In this document: positions 27,364 through 37,700 of the stretch, one piece after another
How the letters are laid out: every line of letters starts with the position of its first letter
Position numbering within the stretch: position 1 is the first letter of the stretch
Assembly (NCBI GenBank): GCA_025210775.1
Contig: JAOARB010000028.1
Location: forward strand, 62,001 to 126,000
DNA from: Prolixibacteraceae bacterium
Lineage (GTDB): Bacteria > Bacteroidota > Bacteroidia > Bacteroidales > Prolixibacteraceae
Length of the DNA: 64,000 nucleotides
Reading direction: 5' to 3'
Position numbers and translations under genes: made by a program
The notes under the pieces: generated by a model
What the model was told of the DNA's origin: nothing
The model's input: the letters and a program-made list of their open reading frames with translations, nothing else
Databases searched by the model: none

Positions 27364-27589
27364 AGTGTATTTGATGTGTATTGGACATAAATGGGTAGTG
27401 AACTACATTTGAACTAAATATGGCGTTGTAATAAACATAAGTAGAACAAAGCTTGTTCTATAGAATTACTTATAGACCTTAGTTGTTTAGGAGAAATAAA
27501 CGCAGTACAGAAGATTCGTGCAAAGAATGCAAACGATAAGGAGTAAGTAAAAATTCCAAGCCATAAAGACAAACATAAAATAAGCAATA
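27364..27589 (+). ncRNA. Candidate non-coding transcript ending at a terminator
   Basis: No open frame of note is present. A hairpin (AGAACAAAGCTTGTTCT) lies near 27446-27462, and the stretch ends at a plus-strand terminator-like hairpin. LysE transcription already stops at 27096-27146, so the second terminator implies another short transcript or serves the opposing sulfatase gene. Confidence 0.25.
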
Positions 27590-27625
27590 GGGCCAGAATA
27601 TCGGTAGGTTATTCTGACCCTTTTT
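27590..27625. terminator. Terminator-like hairpin
   Basis: GGGCCAGAATA pairs with TATTCTGACCC (one mismatch) around a 9-nt loop and runs into TTTTT on the plus strand. On the minus strand it could also end the sulfatase transcript, though the T-run is weaker. Confidence 0.6.
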
Positions 27626-27689
27626 AAAAAAGCATATTAGAGACATCGAGCTTTTATGCTTATCTCTATAGACATGGAATAGTTATTTT

Positions 27690-29375
27690 CTAGTGGCGGA
27701 TTTTAGAGCGATCGAAAGCTTCGTTTTCTGCTCCTGGATCATTGTATTCAACAATCTTTTTATCCATAATTTCTTTTAAACGAACCACCTCTTTGCTATA
27801 ATTAGGATCGTTGTATAAGTTTCTTAACTCATTTGGATCATTTTTAAGATCATACAGTTCCCATTCATCTACATCGTTATAGAAATGAATTAATTTATAA
27901 CGTTGTGTACGAACACCATAATGGCGTTTTACCGAGTGCCATGAAGGATATTCATAATAGTGATAGAAAGTAGCATCTCTAAAATTTTGCTCTACTTGTG
28001 GCTTTTGTTCAAAGATAGGACGCATCGATTTTCCCTGAATCTCTTTAGGTATTTTCACCCCTGCATAGTCCAAGAAAGTTGGAGCGAAATCTACATTCAT
28101 CGTAAGAGCATTAGATACCGTATGAGGTTTAATTGCTTTAGGATAACGAATAAGAAGCGGCATTCTATAGCATTGCTCATACATCATTCTTTTGTCAAAC
28201 CATCCATGTTCACCAAGGAAAAAACCTTGATCAGAAGTATAAACCACGATTGTATTATCAAGTTCACCTGTTTTTTCAAGATAATCTAACATCTTTCCTA
28301 CATTCTCATCAAGCGAAGCCAATGTAGAAAGGTAATCACGCATATATAGTTGATATTTATATTTCAATAGAGAGACAGAATCCCATTTTGTTTCTCTAAA
28401 TTTCTTGATACGTTTCGCATAAGCATTTTCCCAGATATCTTTTTGTTCTGGAGTCATTCGACTATACACACGATATAACTTTTCTAAGTCTTGATCACGC
28501 TTGTTTGCTCCGTCTACATCATGCTGTTTTGCATCCTTGATCACATCAAGATCATGGGTACGACCAAACTCTTCTAGTTCTTGACGTGTTGCAATCTTAA
28601 AATCCCAAGCATCCCACATATGGTTTTTGATCTCCATCTCTTGTTGATGAGCTGCAGCACCACGGTTTGCATAGTTATCGGTTAAAGTGGTTGGTTCTGG
28701 GAACACTTTGTCTTCGTACATTCCCATATGACGAGGAGCAGCAAGCCAGTTACGATGAGGAGCTTTATGCTGATAAATCATCGCAAAAGGTTTGTTTTTG
28801 TCGCGTTGTTCTAACCAATTTATCGCTTTACGAGTAATGATGTCCGTCACATACCCATCCTCTTTTACTCTTTTGCCATTTTCAATAAAATCAGGTTGAT
28901 AATAATTACCTTGACCTGGCAGAACGCTATAATAATCAAAACCAGTAGGGGTCGATCCTAAGTGCCATTTCCCAATCATTGCTGTTTGATATCCACTCTT
29001 ACGAAGCAGTTTAGGATAGGTCATTTGTGATCCATCAAAAACATCTGCATTATCTTTAACGCCATTAACATGACTAAATTTACCTGTTAAGATAACTGCA
29101 CGAGAAGGCGCACAAATGGCATTGGTTACATAACAGTTATTAAAACGAGCACCCTCATTGGCAATACGATCCAATGAAGGTGTTTCTATCAGCTTACTAC
29201 CATAGCAACTCATTGCTTGTGTTGTATGGTCGTCAGTCATGATAAAAAGAATATTAGGACGTTTTTGGTCCTGCATATCTCTACGAGTTCCATCTTCTTT
29301 CTTCTTTGTTGCACATCCGATAAGAAGCATCGAACCCAGCAATAAAGACGAAGAGCTTTTTATATTGAGTTTCAT
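27690..29375 (-). CDS. Lipoprotein sulfatase (S1 family, Cys type)
   Basis: This 561-residue alkaline-phosphatase-superfamily sulfatase begins with a lipobox (LLIGC, Cys21), so it is probably anchored in the outer membrane or periplasm. The metal-binding TDDH (47-50) and the active-site motif CAPSR (88-92) are present. Cys88 should be converted to formylglycine by a maturation enzyme that is not encoded here. The N-terminal pattern NILFIMTDDHTTQAMSCYGS resembles glycosaminoglycan N-acetylglucosamine-6-sulfatases (S1_11 type). It lies downstream of a heparinase II/III and a GH88 gene, which supports a role in desulfating uronic-acid polysaccharide fragments. Confidence 0.93.
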   Translation of the reverse strand: MKLNIKSSSSLLLGSMLLIGCATKKKEDGTRRDMQDQKRPNILFIMTDDHTTQAMSCYGSKLIETPSLDRIANEGARFNNCYVTNAICAPSRAVILTGKFSHVNGVKDNADVFDGSQMTYPKLLRKSGYQTAMIGKWHLGSTPTGFDYYSVLPGQGNYYQPDFIENGKRVKEDGYVTDIITRKAINWLEQRDKNKPFAMIYQHKAPHRNWLAAPRHMGMYEDKVFPEPTTLTDNYANRGAAAHQQEMEIKNHMWDAWDFKIATRQELEEFGRTHDLDVIKDAKQHDVDGANKRDQDLEKLYRVYSRMTPEQKDIWENAYAKRIKKFRETKWDSVSLLKYKYQLYMRDYLSTLASLDENVGKMLDYLEKTGELDNTIVVYTSDQGFFLGEHGWFDKRMMYEQCYRMPLLIRYPKAIKPHTVSNALTMNVDFAPTFLDYAGVKIPKEIQGKSMRPIFEQKPQVEQNFRDATFYHYYEYPSWHSVKRHYGVRTQRYKLIHFYNDVDEWELYDLKNDPNELRNLYNDPNYSKEVVRLKEIMDKKIVEYNDPGAENEAFDRSKIRH

Positions 29376-29446
29376 AAATAAATGTATTAAGTTGCGCTAC
29401 TTTGTTTTTATCCCCCCAAAGCAGGAATCATCAATGCGAAATAAAA

Positions 29447-29478
29447 ACCTAGGATAGCACATAAGCACTATCCTAGGT
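29447..29478 (-). terminator. Terminator between lyase and sulfatase genes
   Basis: An 11-bp perfect stem (ACCTAGGATAG / CTATCCTAGGT) with a 10-nt loop is followed by TTTTTATTT on the minus strand. The sulfatase probably has its own promoter or depends on readthrough. Confidence 0.8.
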
Positions 29479-29484
29479 ATGCAT

Positions 29485-31416
29485 TTATAACCTTTTTACT
29501 GAATAATTTTCTTTTGAATTCTTTTTCGATCTCACTTCTATTTTGAAGGATTTCTTTGAGACTTTCACTTTAACCTTAGGTGCAACCATTCCATCATAAG
29601 GATAAACGATGGTATAGAATTCTGTTGTCTGGCCTTTGGTCTTGGGTAATTTAAAAGCCACTCCTTTACGTTTTTTCTCTTTACGATAAGAATAGGAAAC
29701 GGTCAAGTTTTCCTCTTCGACATCAACCGAAGCTTTTGAATTTACGTTTTGCACCAAGATATTGGCTTTCTTTTTATAGAATGAACAAAGTTGTTTCTTT
29801 GTTTTATCGACTTTAGCCTTGCCCTCTTTCACTTGGAATCGAACTCTAGCATCTCCTTGAACCTCTCCATCCAAACGGTCGTAAATCAAGAAAAAACGAT
29901 GATCGACAAAGTAGATCTCTCTATGATGGGTTGAATTTGTATAGCTATCATTATCATAAGAAGCCACCTCAACGTTGCCCATCATCTCCAATTTCTTATT
30001 GTATGATCCAAGTGCAATATCTTTATTGTCAACAGTAAGGGTTTGATGAACAGCACTTTTACGATAAGCCTCTCTTAGTGCTTTCACTTTAGGTCCCCCA
30101 CTATAAACATAGCATCCTGCATCAGGCATCAAAAGAGTCCCCTTGTACATCAATGAGAAAGTACCATTATCAGGTTGACAGTGAAAGTGTCCTGAAGGAC
30201 CCGCTTTCATGATCAATGACAGATCTTTCTTATCCCATCCACTACGCATAGAGAAGAAACCACAATCTTCCATTAATGTAGAAGTAAAAGTTGGCTTAGA
30301 TCCCTTTTTACCATTAGTAGCAAAATAGCGTATCACGTTATTATTAGGGAACATATGAGTCCATTTCTTATAATTCTTCCTCATGCTTGAAGCGCTTGGG
30401 CGCTTGGCATCACCAAACATAGGATAGGTCATATCGGACATTCCCATCTTCACTGTTGCCATAATCATACGTTCAATGGTCGCCTTATAATCTTTAGGGA
30501 ATTCGCTTGCTTGTCCACTCAATTCAGCCATTCGCAAAGCTTTACTAAAGATCTCAATGGTTGCTACATGATAATTCGGAGAAAGTTCATATTGAAAACC
30601 ATCGTTAAAAATCTGTTTCGGAAGTTCTTTTTCAAGAATCTCAATCCCCTCCTTACGCCATTGTGCTGCGTCTTTAAATTCAGGGAAATAGCATCCTGCG
30701 TAGATCATACGTTGTGCTTCAAAAAGAAGGTGGTTACCTTGTGCAGAATAGTTATCTCTTACATGCTGTACTTGCTTATGGTAAAGAGATAAAAAATCTA
30801 AAAGAAAAGAAGCATCGAAATTAGGCGAACCTTTAAAATACTCAAAAAGATTGGTTCCATCCTGAACTCTACGAGCAGTTTCTAATGGACGCCATGCATA
30901 ACGATCAATATCGTGATCTACCCCTTTAGGATTGTCTTTGATCCAATCACGGAATTGGAAGATCCACTCTTTGACCACTTTCTCATCTTTGTTTTGATGA
31001 TAAAGTTTGGCCATAGGTATCCACCAGTACATGCGATTCACTTGCCAACGAATCTCATTATCTTTGATTGGCCAATAGTTCCAATTGATTGTATCACCAT
31101 AATCCAAGCAACCATAACCATAATGAACAAAGAAAAGATGCTTCATTCCATTATGGGCCTTCATGCTATCACTAGAAGAAAATGCATAAGGTTTACTTCC
31201 ATCAACAAAGTCGATATGTTTAACAGAAGAACGATTCTTATAATATTGTGTCAGAAGGACTAGTGCTTTATCATAATCCTTATTTTGGGCTGCCTTTTTC
31301 ACTTTTCGAAGCCCTTTATAGTTCAGGTTGATCTTCGATAACAACTCTTTTTCCTTTGGTTGAGCAAAAAGAACCATAGGAAATAAAAGAGAACAAAGAA
31401 TAAGTATGTGTCTCAT
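29485..31416 (-). CDS. Heparinase II/III-family polysaccharide lyase (PL12-like)
   Basis: This 643-residue exported lyase has a signal peptide (1-19), an alpha/alpha-toroid domain (about 30-370) and a C-terminal beta-sandwich (about 380-640). Candidate catalytic residues are Asn228 in QGNHLLFEAQRM, Tyr282/His283 in SPNYHVATIE and the His of GHFHCQPDNGTFSL near residue 420. These match heparin lyase III-type PL12 enzymes, which cleave the uronic acid linkage by beta-elimination. The adjacent GH88 and sulfatase genes handle the products. Heparan sulfate is a guess; other uronate-containing substrates are possible. Confidence 0.92.
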   Translation of the reverse strand: MRHILILCSLLFPMVLFAQPKEKELLSKINLNYKGLRKVKKAAQNKDYDKALVLLTQYYKNRSSVKHIDFVDGSKPYAFSSSDSMKAHNGMKHLFFVHYGYGCLDYGDTINWNYWPIKDNEIRWQVNRMYWWIPMAKLYHQNKDEKVVKEWIFQFRDWIKDNPKGVDHDIDRYAWRPLETARRVQDGTNLFEYFKGSPNFDASFLLDFLSLYHKQVQHVRDNYSAQGNHLLFEAQRMIYAGCYFPEFKDAAQWRKEGIEILEKELPKQIFNDGFQYELSPNYHVATIEIFSKALRMAELSGQASEFPKDYKATIERMIMATVKMGMSDMTYPMFGDAKRPSASSMRKNYKKWTHMFPNNNVIRYFATNGKKGSKPTFTSTLMEDCGFFSMRSGWDKKDLSLIMKAGPSGHFHCQPDNGTFSLMYKGTLLMPDAGCYVYSGGPKVKALREAYRKSAVHQTLTVDNKDIALGSYNKKLEMMGNVEVASYDNDSYTNSTHHREIYFVDHRFFLIYDRLDGEVQGDARVRFQVKEGKAKVDKTKKQLCSFYKKKANILVQNVNSKASVDVEEENLTVSYSYRKEKKRKGVAFKLPKTKGQTTEFYTIVYPYDGMVAPKVKVKVSKKSFKIEVRSKKNSKENYSVKRL

Positions 31417-31432
31417 TAGTTTTAGTAGTTAG

Positions 31433-31465
31433 AAAAGAGGTGTACCAATAAGATACCCCTCTTTT
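31433..31465 (-). terminator. Terminator of the GH88 gene
   Basis: AAAAGAGG pairs with CCTCTTTT, and the stem extends imperfectly inward (TGTACC / GATACC-like). It sits in the 53-nt gap between the GH88 and lyase genes and may allow partial readthrough. Confidence 0.55.
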
Positions 31466-31469
31466 GTTG

Positions 31470-32663
31470 TTATTTTTTCAATGGCATATTTTTCAACTTT
31501 GCATACTTAACCATTGCATCTAAATAGTAATAGTCTGCATAGTTAAGAGGCACATCAATCTCTGAACTTTTTGGTAGAGCACCAACACTATGCTTAAGAA
31601 CAAACAACGCATTGGTTCCTGGTTCTGCTAAATATTGCTCTGTAGAGAGGCTCTTTAGCATATCCTCAGCATAGTCAAAATAGTTTTGTCCATCTTCGAC
31701 CAACTGACTTAAATCTAATAAAGCAGAAGCGATCACTCCAGCAGCAGAAGCATCTCTTGGAGCATCTGGGATGTTTGGAGCATCATAATCCCAATAAGGC
31801 ACTTTGTCTTTAGGTGTACGTGGATGGCTCATAATAAATTTTGCAATATGTTTTGCTTGCTCTAAATATTTAGGGTCTTTGGTTTGGCTATACATGTAAG
31901 TATATCCATACAATCCCCATCCTTGACCTCTAGACCAAGCAGACTCATCTGCATAACCTTGATAAGTACCTTGAGAGATCATCTTTCCAGTGATGGTATC
32001 ATAGCTTACCACATGATAAGAACTATAATCTTCTCTAAAGTGGTTGTTTATCGTTTTATTCGCATGACTTACACAGATATCTCTAAATTTCTTATCTCCC
32101 CCATTATTGGAAGCCCACATAAGCATCTCTAGGTTCATCATGTTATCTACAATAACAGGATATTGCCAAGGACCGAAATCCCAAGATCTGATGGCCCCTA
32201 CGTTAGGATTAAAACGAGAGCTAAGAGACTCACATCCTTTTAGTATTACCTCTTTATATTTTTCGTTTTTAGTAAGACGGTAACCATTACCAAACGAACA
32301 ATACAACATAAAACCAAGGTCATGAGTATGAGTAAAGTTTTTTATTGGTTCTAAAGCTTCAGTAAGTTTTTCTGCTTTGGTGGCAAGCTCTTTATCTTTT
32401 GATATTTCGTAAGCATACCAAACGGTACCAGGAAAGAAACCACAGGTCCAATCTTTTATTCCTGCGATACGTACCGATCCATCAGGTTCAATAGAACGAG
32501 GGTTTGCACCAGGCTGATATTGATTGGCAGCCAATTTTACTTGTGCGACAGATTTATCTAAAGCACGATAGAACCATGCGTTATTATCCTCCTTTTTTGT
32601 TTGACATCCCCACGTCAGTAAAAGTGCAGAAACAGCAACTAATGACTTAAAAACTCTATTCAT
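31470..32663 (-). CDS. GH88 unsaturated glucuronyl hydrolase (lipoprotein)
   Basis: This 397-residue protein has a lipobox ending at Cys20 and an alpha6/alpha6-barrel. The GH88 catalytic aspartates are probably Asp115 in HDLGFMLYCSFG and Asp173 in IVDNMMNLEML, with WTCGFFPGT near 72-80. The enzyme hydrates the 4,5-unsaturated uronic acid left at the non-reducing end by polysaccharide lyases and releases it. It is the first of three clustered genes (GH88, lyase, sulfatase) and has a good promoter. Confidence 0.95.
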   Translation of the reverse strand: MNRVFKSLVAVSALLLTWGCQTKKEDNNAWFYRALDKSVAQVKLAANQYQPGANPRSIEPDGSVRIAGIKDWTCGFFPGTVWYAYEISKDKELATKAEKLTEALEPIKNFTHTHDLGFMLYCSFGNGYRLTKNEKYKEVILKGCESLSSRFNPNVGAIRSWDFGPWQYPVIVDNMMNLEMLMWASNNGGDKKFRDICVSHANKTINNHFREDYSSYHVVSYDTITGKMISQGTYQGYADESAWSRGQGWGLYGYTYMYSQTKDPKYLEQAKHIAKFIMSHPRTPKDKVPYWDYDAPNIPDAPRDASAAGVIASALLDLSQLVEDGQNYFDYAEDMLKSLSTEQYLAEPGTNALFVLKHSVGALPKSSEIDVPLNYADYYYLDAMVKYAKLKNMPLKK

Positions 32664-32710
32664 CTATTCTTGATTTTAATTAACGATCAATATTTACATT
32701 TTACTTATCT

Positions 32711-32738
32711 CAAAAGTAGACAGGAGCACAATAAACAA
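32711..32738 (-). promoter_or_regulatory. Bacteroidota-type promoter of the GH88 gene
   Basis: On the minus strand TTG (32738-32736), a 17-nt spacer and TACTTTTG (32718-32711) match the consensus. It lies about 48 nt upstream of the start codon. Confidence 0.55.
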
Positions 32739-33442
32739 GATCCAATAATCTACAGAACACTTATAAGAGCCACAAAATATGGTTTAATAATGTTGAATTG
32801 AGTTTTAATTTCGTCAAAACAAAAAACGAATAATCTAACACACAACAAGTTAACACACTACACAATTAAGAACCAATAGACCTACATTAATGATATTTTT
32901 CTATCTCAAATAGAGAAATCAGCGATATAGGTCGTACGAACCAAACAAGAACCAGAATAATTAAGAAGTAAATATTGTGATCATCAACAAAAAATACCGT
33001 CACTACAGGTGGGTACCATTTTACATAAATGACAATAATAGTACAACGAAAAGGATGCAGAAAGTTCAATAGAACGTCCTTTACAAATAGCAATGATAGA
33101 ATATAAACACACTTCTATGTATTGAATACAATAAAAACGATAGATTGAAAAGATACATCTATTGTATGTATCTAGAAAGGTATGAAAAAGAAAACAATTA
33201 TGAAGAGTAACAGTGATATTTCGATATCAATAAAGAGTATACAAAAGGCTGGATATTATTTTTAAATAAAGCTTACAATGGAAAAATAAATACGATGTTA
33301 GGAATAAAGAAAAAGGTAATCGCGAAGAGTTAATTACCAAATAGTGAGGGTATATAAATTAAGAAAAACTTGCCTATAATCCGAAGAAGATAAACAAGTT
33401 CTTTGCTGCATAAATCCAATAAACAAACACTAAGAAACAAGG
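32739..33442. other. Gene-free AT-rich stretch with a 40-nt repeat
   Basis: No intact gene is supportable in about 700 nt. A weak minus-strand open frame near 32887-33093 is very hydrophobic and has no supporting signals. The only clear structure is a 40-nt repeat at 33322-33361 shared with 34608-34647. Confidence 0.45.
33322..33361. repeat. 40-nt direct repeat, copy 1
   Basis: The unit begins GCGAAGAGT and contains CCAAATAGTGAGGGTATA. It matches copy 2 at 34608-34647 at about 35 of 40 positions. It ends 82 nt past the stop of the TPR gene. Confidence 0.75.
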
Positions 33443-34345
33443 CTAATATTTAGCTTTATTCATCCTTTCATATACACGTTTAGGTATTCTACTTTCTTTA
33501 CCTGATTTTCTCATTAGCTCAATATATTTATTATAAGCTTTATGTGCCTTTTGGGTCTTTTTTAATCCCCAGTAAGAATCACCAAGATTAATGTAGGCAA
33601 CAGTTCGTTTCGGAAATTGATTTAGGACCTTATTTAAAATGTATATTGACTCTTTATAATTACCTCCTTTTTCACAGTAATAAGCCATGTCATTATATTG
33701 CTGAACCGTTTGTCTACAGATAGGATACTCATTAAAATAGTAGTCCATACGTGGTATTCGAGGTTTATCAATATTTTTAACTTCACGTATATGATTAAGA
33801 ATAGACTCGAAAGTATTATTAAGCAAAAAACGATCTTTACATACATGGTTAGAATTAAATTGCTTCTTCAGAGTTTTGTAGTTTAAAGACACTATCTCCA
33901 ACGGATTAATAAGATTATACTCGCAATGACTACTATACACATCAAAATCAGTTTTATCTATATATTCAGATGACATTGCTGTCAAAAAAAATTGATCTGA
34001 AATAAATGAAAGATTAAATTCTTCATAATATCCGCCTCTCCCAGTCATTTCCACATTATATACTAGCCTCTTATCTTTATTAATATTAATAAAGACTGTT
34101 ACTAATTCGAAATTCAATTCATTCGTTTCTATTACGTCTTTTATAAAGTTAGAGGTACTAATTTGGTAGCTATCGTTTTTAGTACTAATATAAAACTTTG
34201 ATATACCAGTGTCTGTCATGTAGACTATACTATCAATTTTTGAATCATTATTAAAATCACATCTTCGAACCCAACTATTTTTTCCATGAACAATAGAACA
34301 TAAACAAAAAGGGATTAGGATACTCAATAAAATTCTATTCTTCAT
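33443..34345 (-). CDS. Exported TPR protein of unknown function
   Basis: The protein has 300 residues with a signal peptide (about 1-21, ending VHG). The first part (NSWVRRCDFNNDSKIDSIVYM, about 23-43) has a calcium-loop or FG-GAP-like DxNxDxxxD motif. The C-terminal third (about 205-285) holds tetratricopeptide repeats (YNDMAYYCEKGGNYKESIYILNKVL; AYINLGDSYWGLKKTQKAHKAYNKYI). I do not recognise the whole protein. It lies between the PL8-like lyase and GH88 genes in the same direction and is bracketed by two copies of a 40-nt repeat. Confidence 0.75.
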   Translation of the reverse strand: MKNRILLSILIPFCLCSIVHGKNSWVRRCDFNNDSKIDSIVYMTDTGISKFYISTKNDSYQISTSNFIKDVIETNELNFELVTVFININKDKRLVYNVEMTGRGGYYEEFNLSFISDQFFLTAMSSEYIDKTDFDVYSSHCEYNLINPLEIVSLNYKTLKKQFNSNHVCKDRFLLNNTFESILNHIREVKNIDKPRIPRMDYYFNEYPICRQTVQQYNDMAYYCEKGGNYKESIYILNKVLNQFPKRTVAYINLGDSYWGLKKTQKAHKAYNKYIELMRKSGKESRIPKRVYERMNKAKY

Positions 34346-34607
34346 TTTGTTTCTTTTAAAGCGTTATAATGAGGGTTATTAATAAAAAAGAAGAAATAAT
34401 TGAAAATCGATAATTCATTTATTTTTGGGTTACTAAAAAACAGATATAAACCATGAATATCGACCTTTGGTACAACGAAATTATAATATTTTAACAATAA
34501 TCACAAGAAACTCAAGGCTTGATCTTAACAAGGAATAAATAGAAAAGTTTGATAATTCATCTACAATTACAACGAAATACAGAAATCGTAGTAAAAACGA
34601 TTCTATA
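34346..34607. other. AT-rich intergenic stretch
   Basis: I see no gene or clear regulatory match here. It leads into repeat copy 2. Confidence 0.4.
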
Positions 34608-34647
34608 GCGAAGAGTCAAACCCCAAATAGTGAGGGTATACAAATTA
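34608..34647. repeat. 40-nt direct repeat, copy 2
   Basis: The same unit as at 33322-33361 (GCGAAGAGT then CCAAATAGTGAGGGTATA). It ends 87 nt past the stop of the PL8-like gene, almost the same offset as copy 1 from its own upstream gene. Confidence 0.75.
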
Positions 34648-34673
34648 CGATTGTTTACATTAGAATCAAAAGC

Positions 34674-34711
34674 AAAGCCTCTCAAACAAGAGAACTTGAA
34701 AGAGAGGCTTT
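34674..34711 (-). terminator. Terminator of the PL8-like lyase gene
   Basis: AAAGCCTCTC and GAGAGGCTTT form a 10-bp perfect stem with an 18-nt loop, 23 nt after the stop codon. The T-run on the minus strand is short. Confidence 0.65.
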
Positions 34712-34733
34712 GTTTTGGTATAAGAAATAAGAC

Positions 34734-37700
34734 TTAGTATTTCACTATTTTCTCTATTGTAGGTTCTGATTTTTGATCTTCATACACCTCAACAGAATAG
34801 ACTCCAGCATCAAATCCACTTAAATCAATAGTCGTATTGAAAGTGTAAGCTGGAATATTTTTCACAATGGCACCACAGATGTTTCTCACAACCACTTTGG
34901 CAAGCTTATTTGACTTGCTATTGGAAATAGAGAAGATATCACGAGTGGGATTAGGATACAACTTCATATCTGAAACGATCTCATTATCTACAGCAGTTGA
35001 TTCATCATTACTACCTAGCTTAACTTCTACAGACTTAGCATCGATACATCTAAATGTAAGCACCGTTTGGTTGGTTTCTTTTTCATATCCATCCAATATA
35101 ACCTTACCTTGGGCATTATCTAATAACTCCCAATGGCCCCTTAGTTTAATCGTAACCGTCTGCTCTTGAGAATCGTTCCATAGGTTATCTTCTTTAATTG
35201 ACCACACCTGATAGAAACTCTGATCTTTAGCAAGGAGTCCTAAATCAAGATGTGCCAAAGAGAGATCAATAGACTTATCTCCCTCTTTTACCATAACCAT
35301 GGCATCCGAGTCTGAAAAAGCCAATACTCCTTGGTCTGTTGCAATTTCACCAGCTTTAAACAAAGAGTAAGCATAAGTTTGTTTCTCCTTTGAATATAAA
35401 ATATGGGCAGCACTATTTTGTTGTAACACCTTAAAATAGTCTGCAGGAGCAGCTGCAATCTTATCATTCAAAGGCTTACCATCCAAAGAAACAACATATA
35501 GATAATCATCACCAGCAGGCAAGTTCCCATGGTTAAAATAGATCTTTTCAAAAGAACCTTGGGTATCTTTCTTATCTCTATCGTCACGTGATATTTGCTC
35601 AGCACGATCAACATTTAGATTCTCTGCATCAGGGATATAATAAGCTATCCCACGAGAGTCTTCAATAGTAACAGATCCATTGTTGGTAATCTCGTGATGA
35701 TAATTATTTCCATCATGTGCTGTTCCATCAATCATCGTAGGAACCGAAATATCAGAAAGGTTATTTTGTAACACCGTTGTATGCACTGGGTATCGATCTA
35801 AAGTAGAAGAGATGTTACTCCCCATACAAACAACATAATCACCAAAGAAAGTATACGATTTCTTAGCTCTAAGTGCAATTTTACCACCATTTAATGTACG
35901 AACATCATAGAAACGGAAGCCATACATTCCCATTTGGTTTTGCAACGAAACTCCTCCTGCAAAATAGTCGAAAGTAAAGCGTGCATATTTAAATCCAGCT
36001 TTTAATGTTCTAAGAGGAATAACATACCCCGTAACACCAGGAGTATGACTCCAATCATATCCATTGGCATTCCATCCTGAAGCTTCAGCTGTAGGCATAT
36101 TTAGTTGACTATCATTCGTGCCGATAATCTCCATTGCACCATTAGATTGCTGATAACCAAAGAAATTTTGTTCCCAATTGGTCTCATAATCCCAAACATA
36201 CTTATTAAAACCTTTTACAGTAACCATCTTATCCGCATGACGGTGTACTTGGAAAGCAGCATAAGGGAAAGTTCGGTTACCACTAGTTAAAGAGCGAGGA
36301 GCCAATGGTGTTGTAGTACTAAAATTATTGGCATCGATCCAATTACCGAATCCACCAGAGAAACTAATATTACATTTAACATCTCTAGCCCTCAAATCTT
36401 TCACTCCATCTGTAGTATTCCATAAAGACAAGAAATGAGATTGTAATGAAGTCTTCATTTCACCATCCTCAAGAGCTTCAGTTAAAGAAAGAACAGACAT
36501 GCTGTTATTTAAGAATGAAGAACGTTGGGTAGGGAATCGACCACAAACACCACGAGAGATATCAAATTTATTGGTATAGAAAATATTCGCTAACCAATAA
36601 TTACCAAGGTTCTCTAAAGCAGAACGATTCAATGCATATTTTGTTCCAGCAAGATAGCTTGCCATCTCTGATGCTTCTCTTACACCATCGGCATTATATG
36701 CATTTCCCCAGAAACCTCTATGGTGATATCCAGTATAATCTTTCTTGATCATACCTCCCCATCCTGGAGAATATTGACAAGCTTCACTAATCACTCTGGA
36801 TAGTTCTAGTAGTCGTACCTCACGTTGGTCATCTACAGAAGGCATCATCAAAGTAGTAATTAGTCTATTGCGATAGAAAGTACGCGTAAAGTCGGCATTT
36901 CTACATTTATTGCGATCCATGGTATTCCATCTATTGACATCGAAATCCACCAAACTCCAATTGGTCCACCATTTCATGGTAGCAAGAACCATTGAATAGC
37001 AATCGGCTTTGATCAATTCATCACGCATAAATAAGGCAGAATAGAAATAACCTGTCAAACGAAGGTATACTCCTCCTCCTTTGAATTCAGTAAAACATGA
37101 TGCATTAAATTCTCTTGCATCGACATATTTGAACATATTGATAATTGCATCTCTTACATCATTATTGTGATAGTAAGGGTTGTTTGCATCCTCAATATTA
37201 TAAAGAAGAGAAAGAGGGAACAATACTTCTCCAATCAATTTATGAAGATGTGCTCTATCGGCATCATCGACTTGACTATTATTATCATACTTAAGATAAT
37301 AAGGAGTAAGGGCTGAAGTAATCTGATAATTACCTACCCTAGACATCGCTGTATTTCCACGATCTACTAAATATTGTAAGTGCTTTGCTACCCATTTTTC
37401 AGTAAGTGCAGTTCCTTTTCCAGTGAAAGTAAGCACAACCTTGTCACTAATCTGATCAATAAGACTAAAAGCAGCAATCTTCACCGACCCAACATTGGTA
37501 GCAATGTTATTGTTGTCTCTCACGACATACCATAGACGTTTGGTTGTTGGAAAATTAAAGTTAAAAGCATGTTCAATCTTCCCGTTAGTAAGATGAATAC
37601 TTTTCACCACATTAGCATCACGAAGAATCTGATCGGCAGAAGTATATTGGGTATCATTATCTACTTGATCACTTAGAACATAATATAGGTCCCCTTCATG

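Noticed and set aside
32887-33093. A 68-codon hydrophobic minus-strand ORF
   Set aside because: No promoter, signal peptide logic or homology is visible; very AT-rich DNA easily gives hydrophobic frames.
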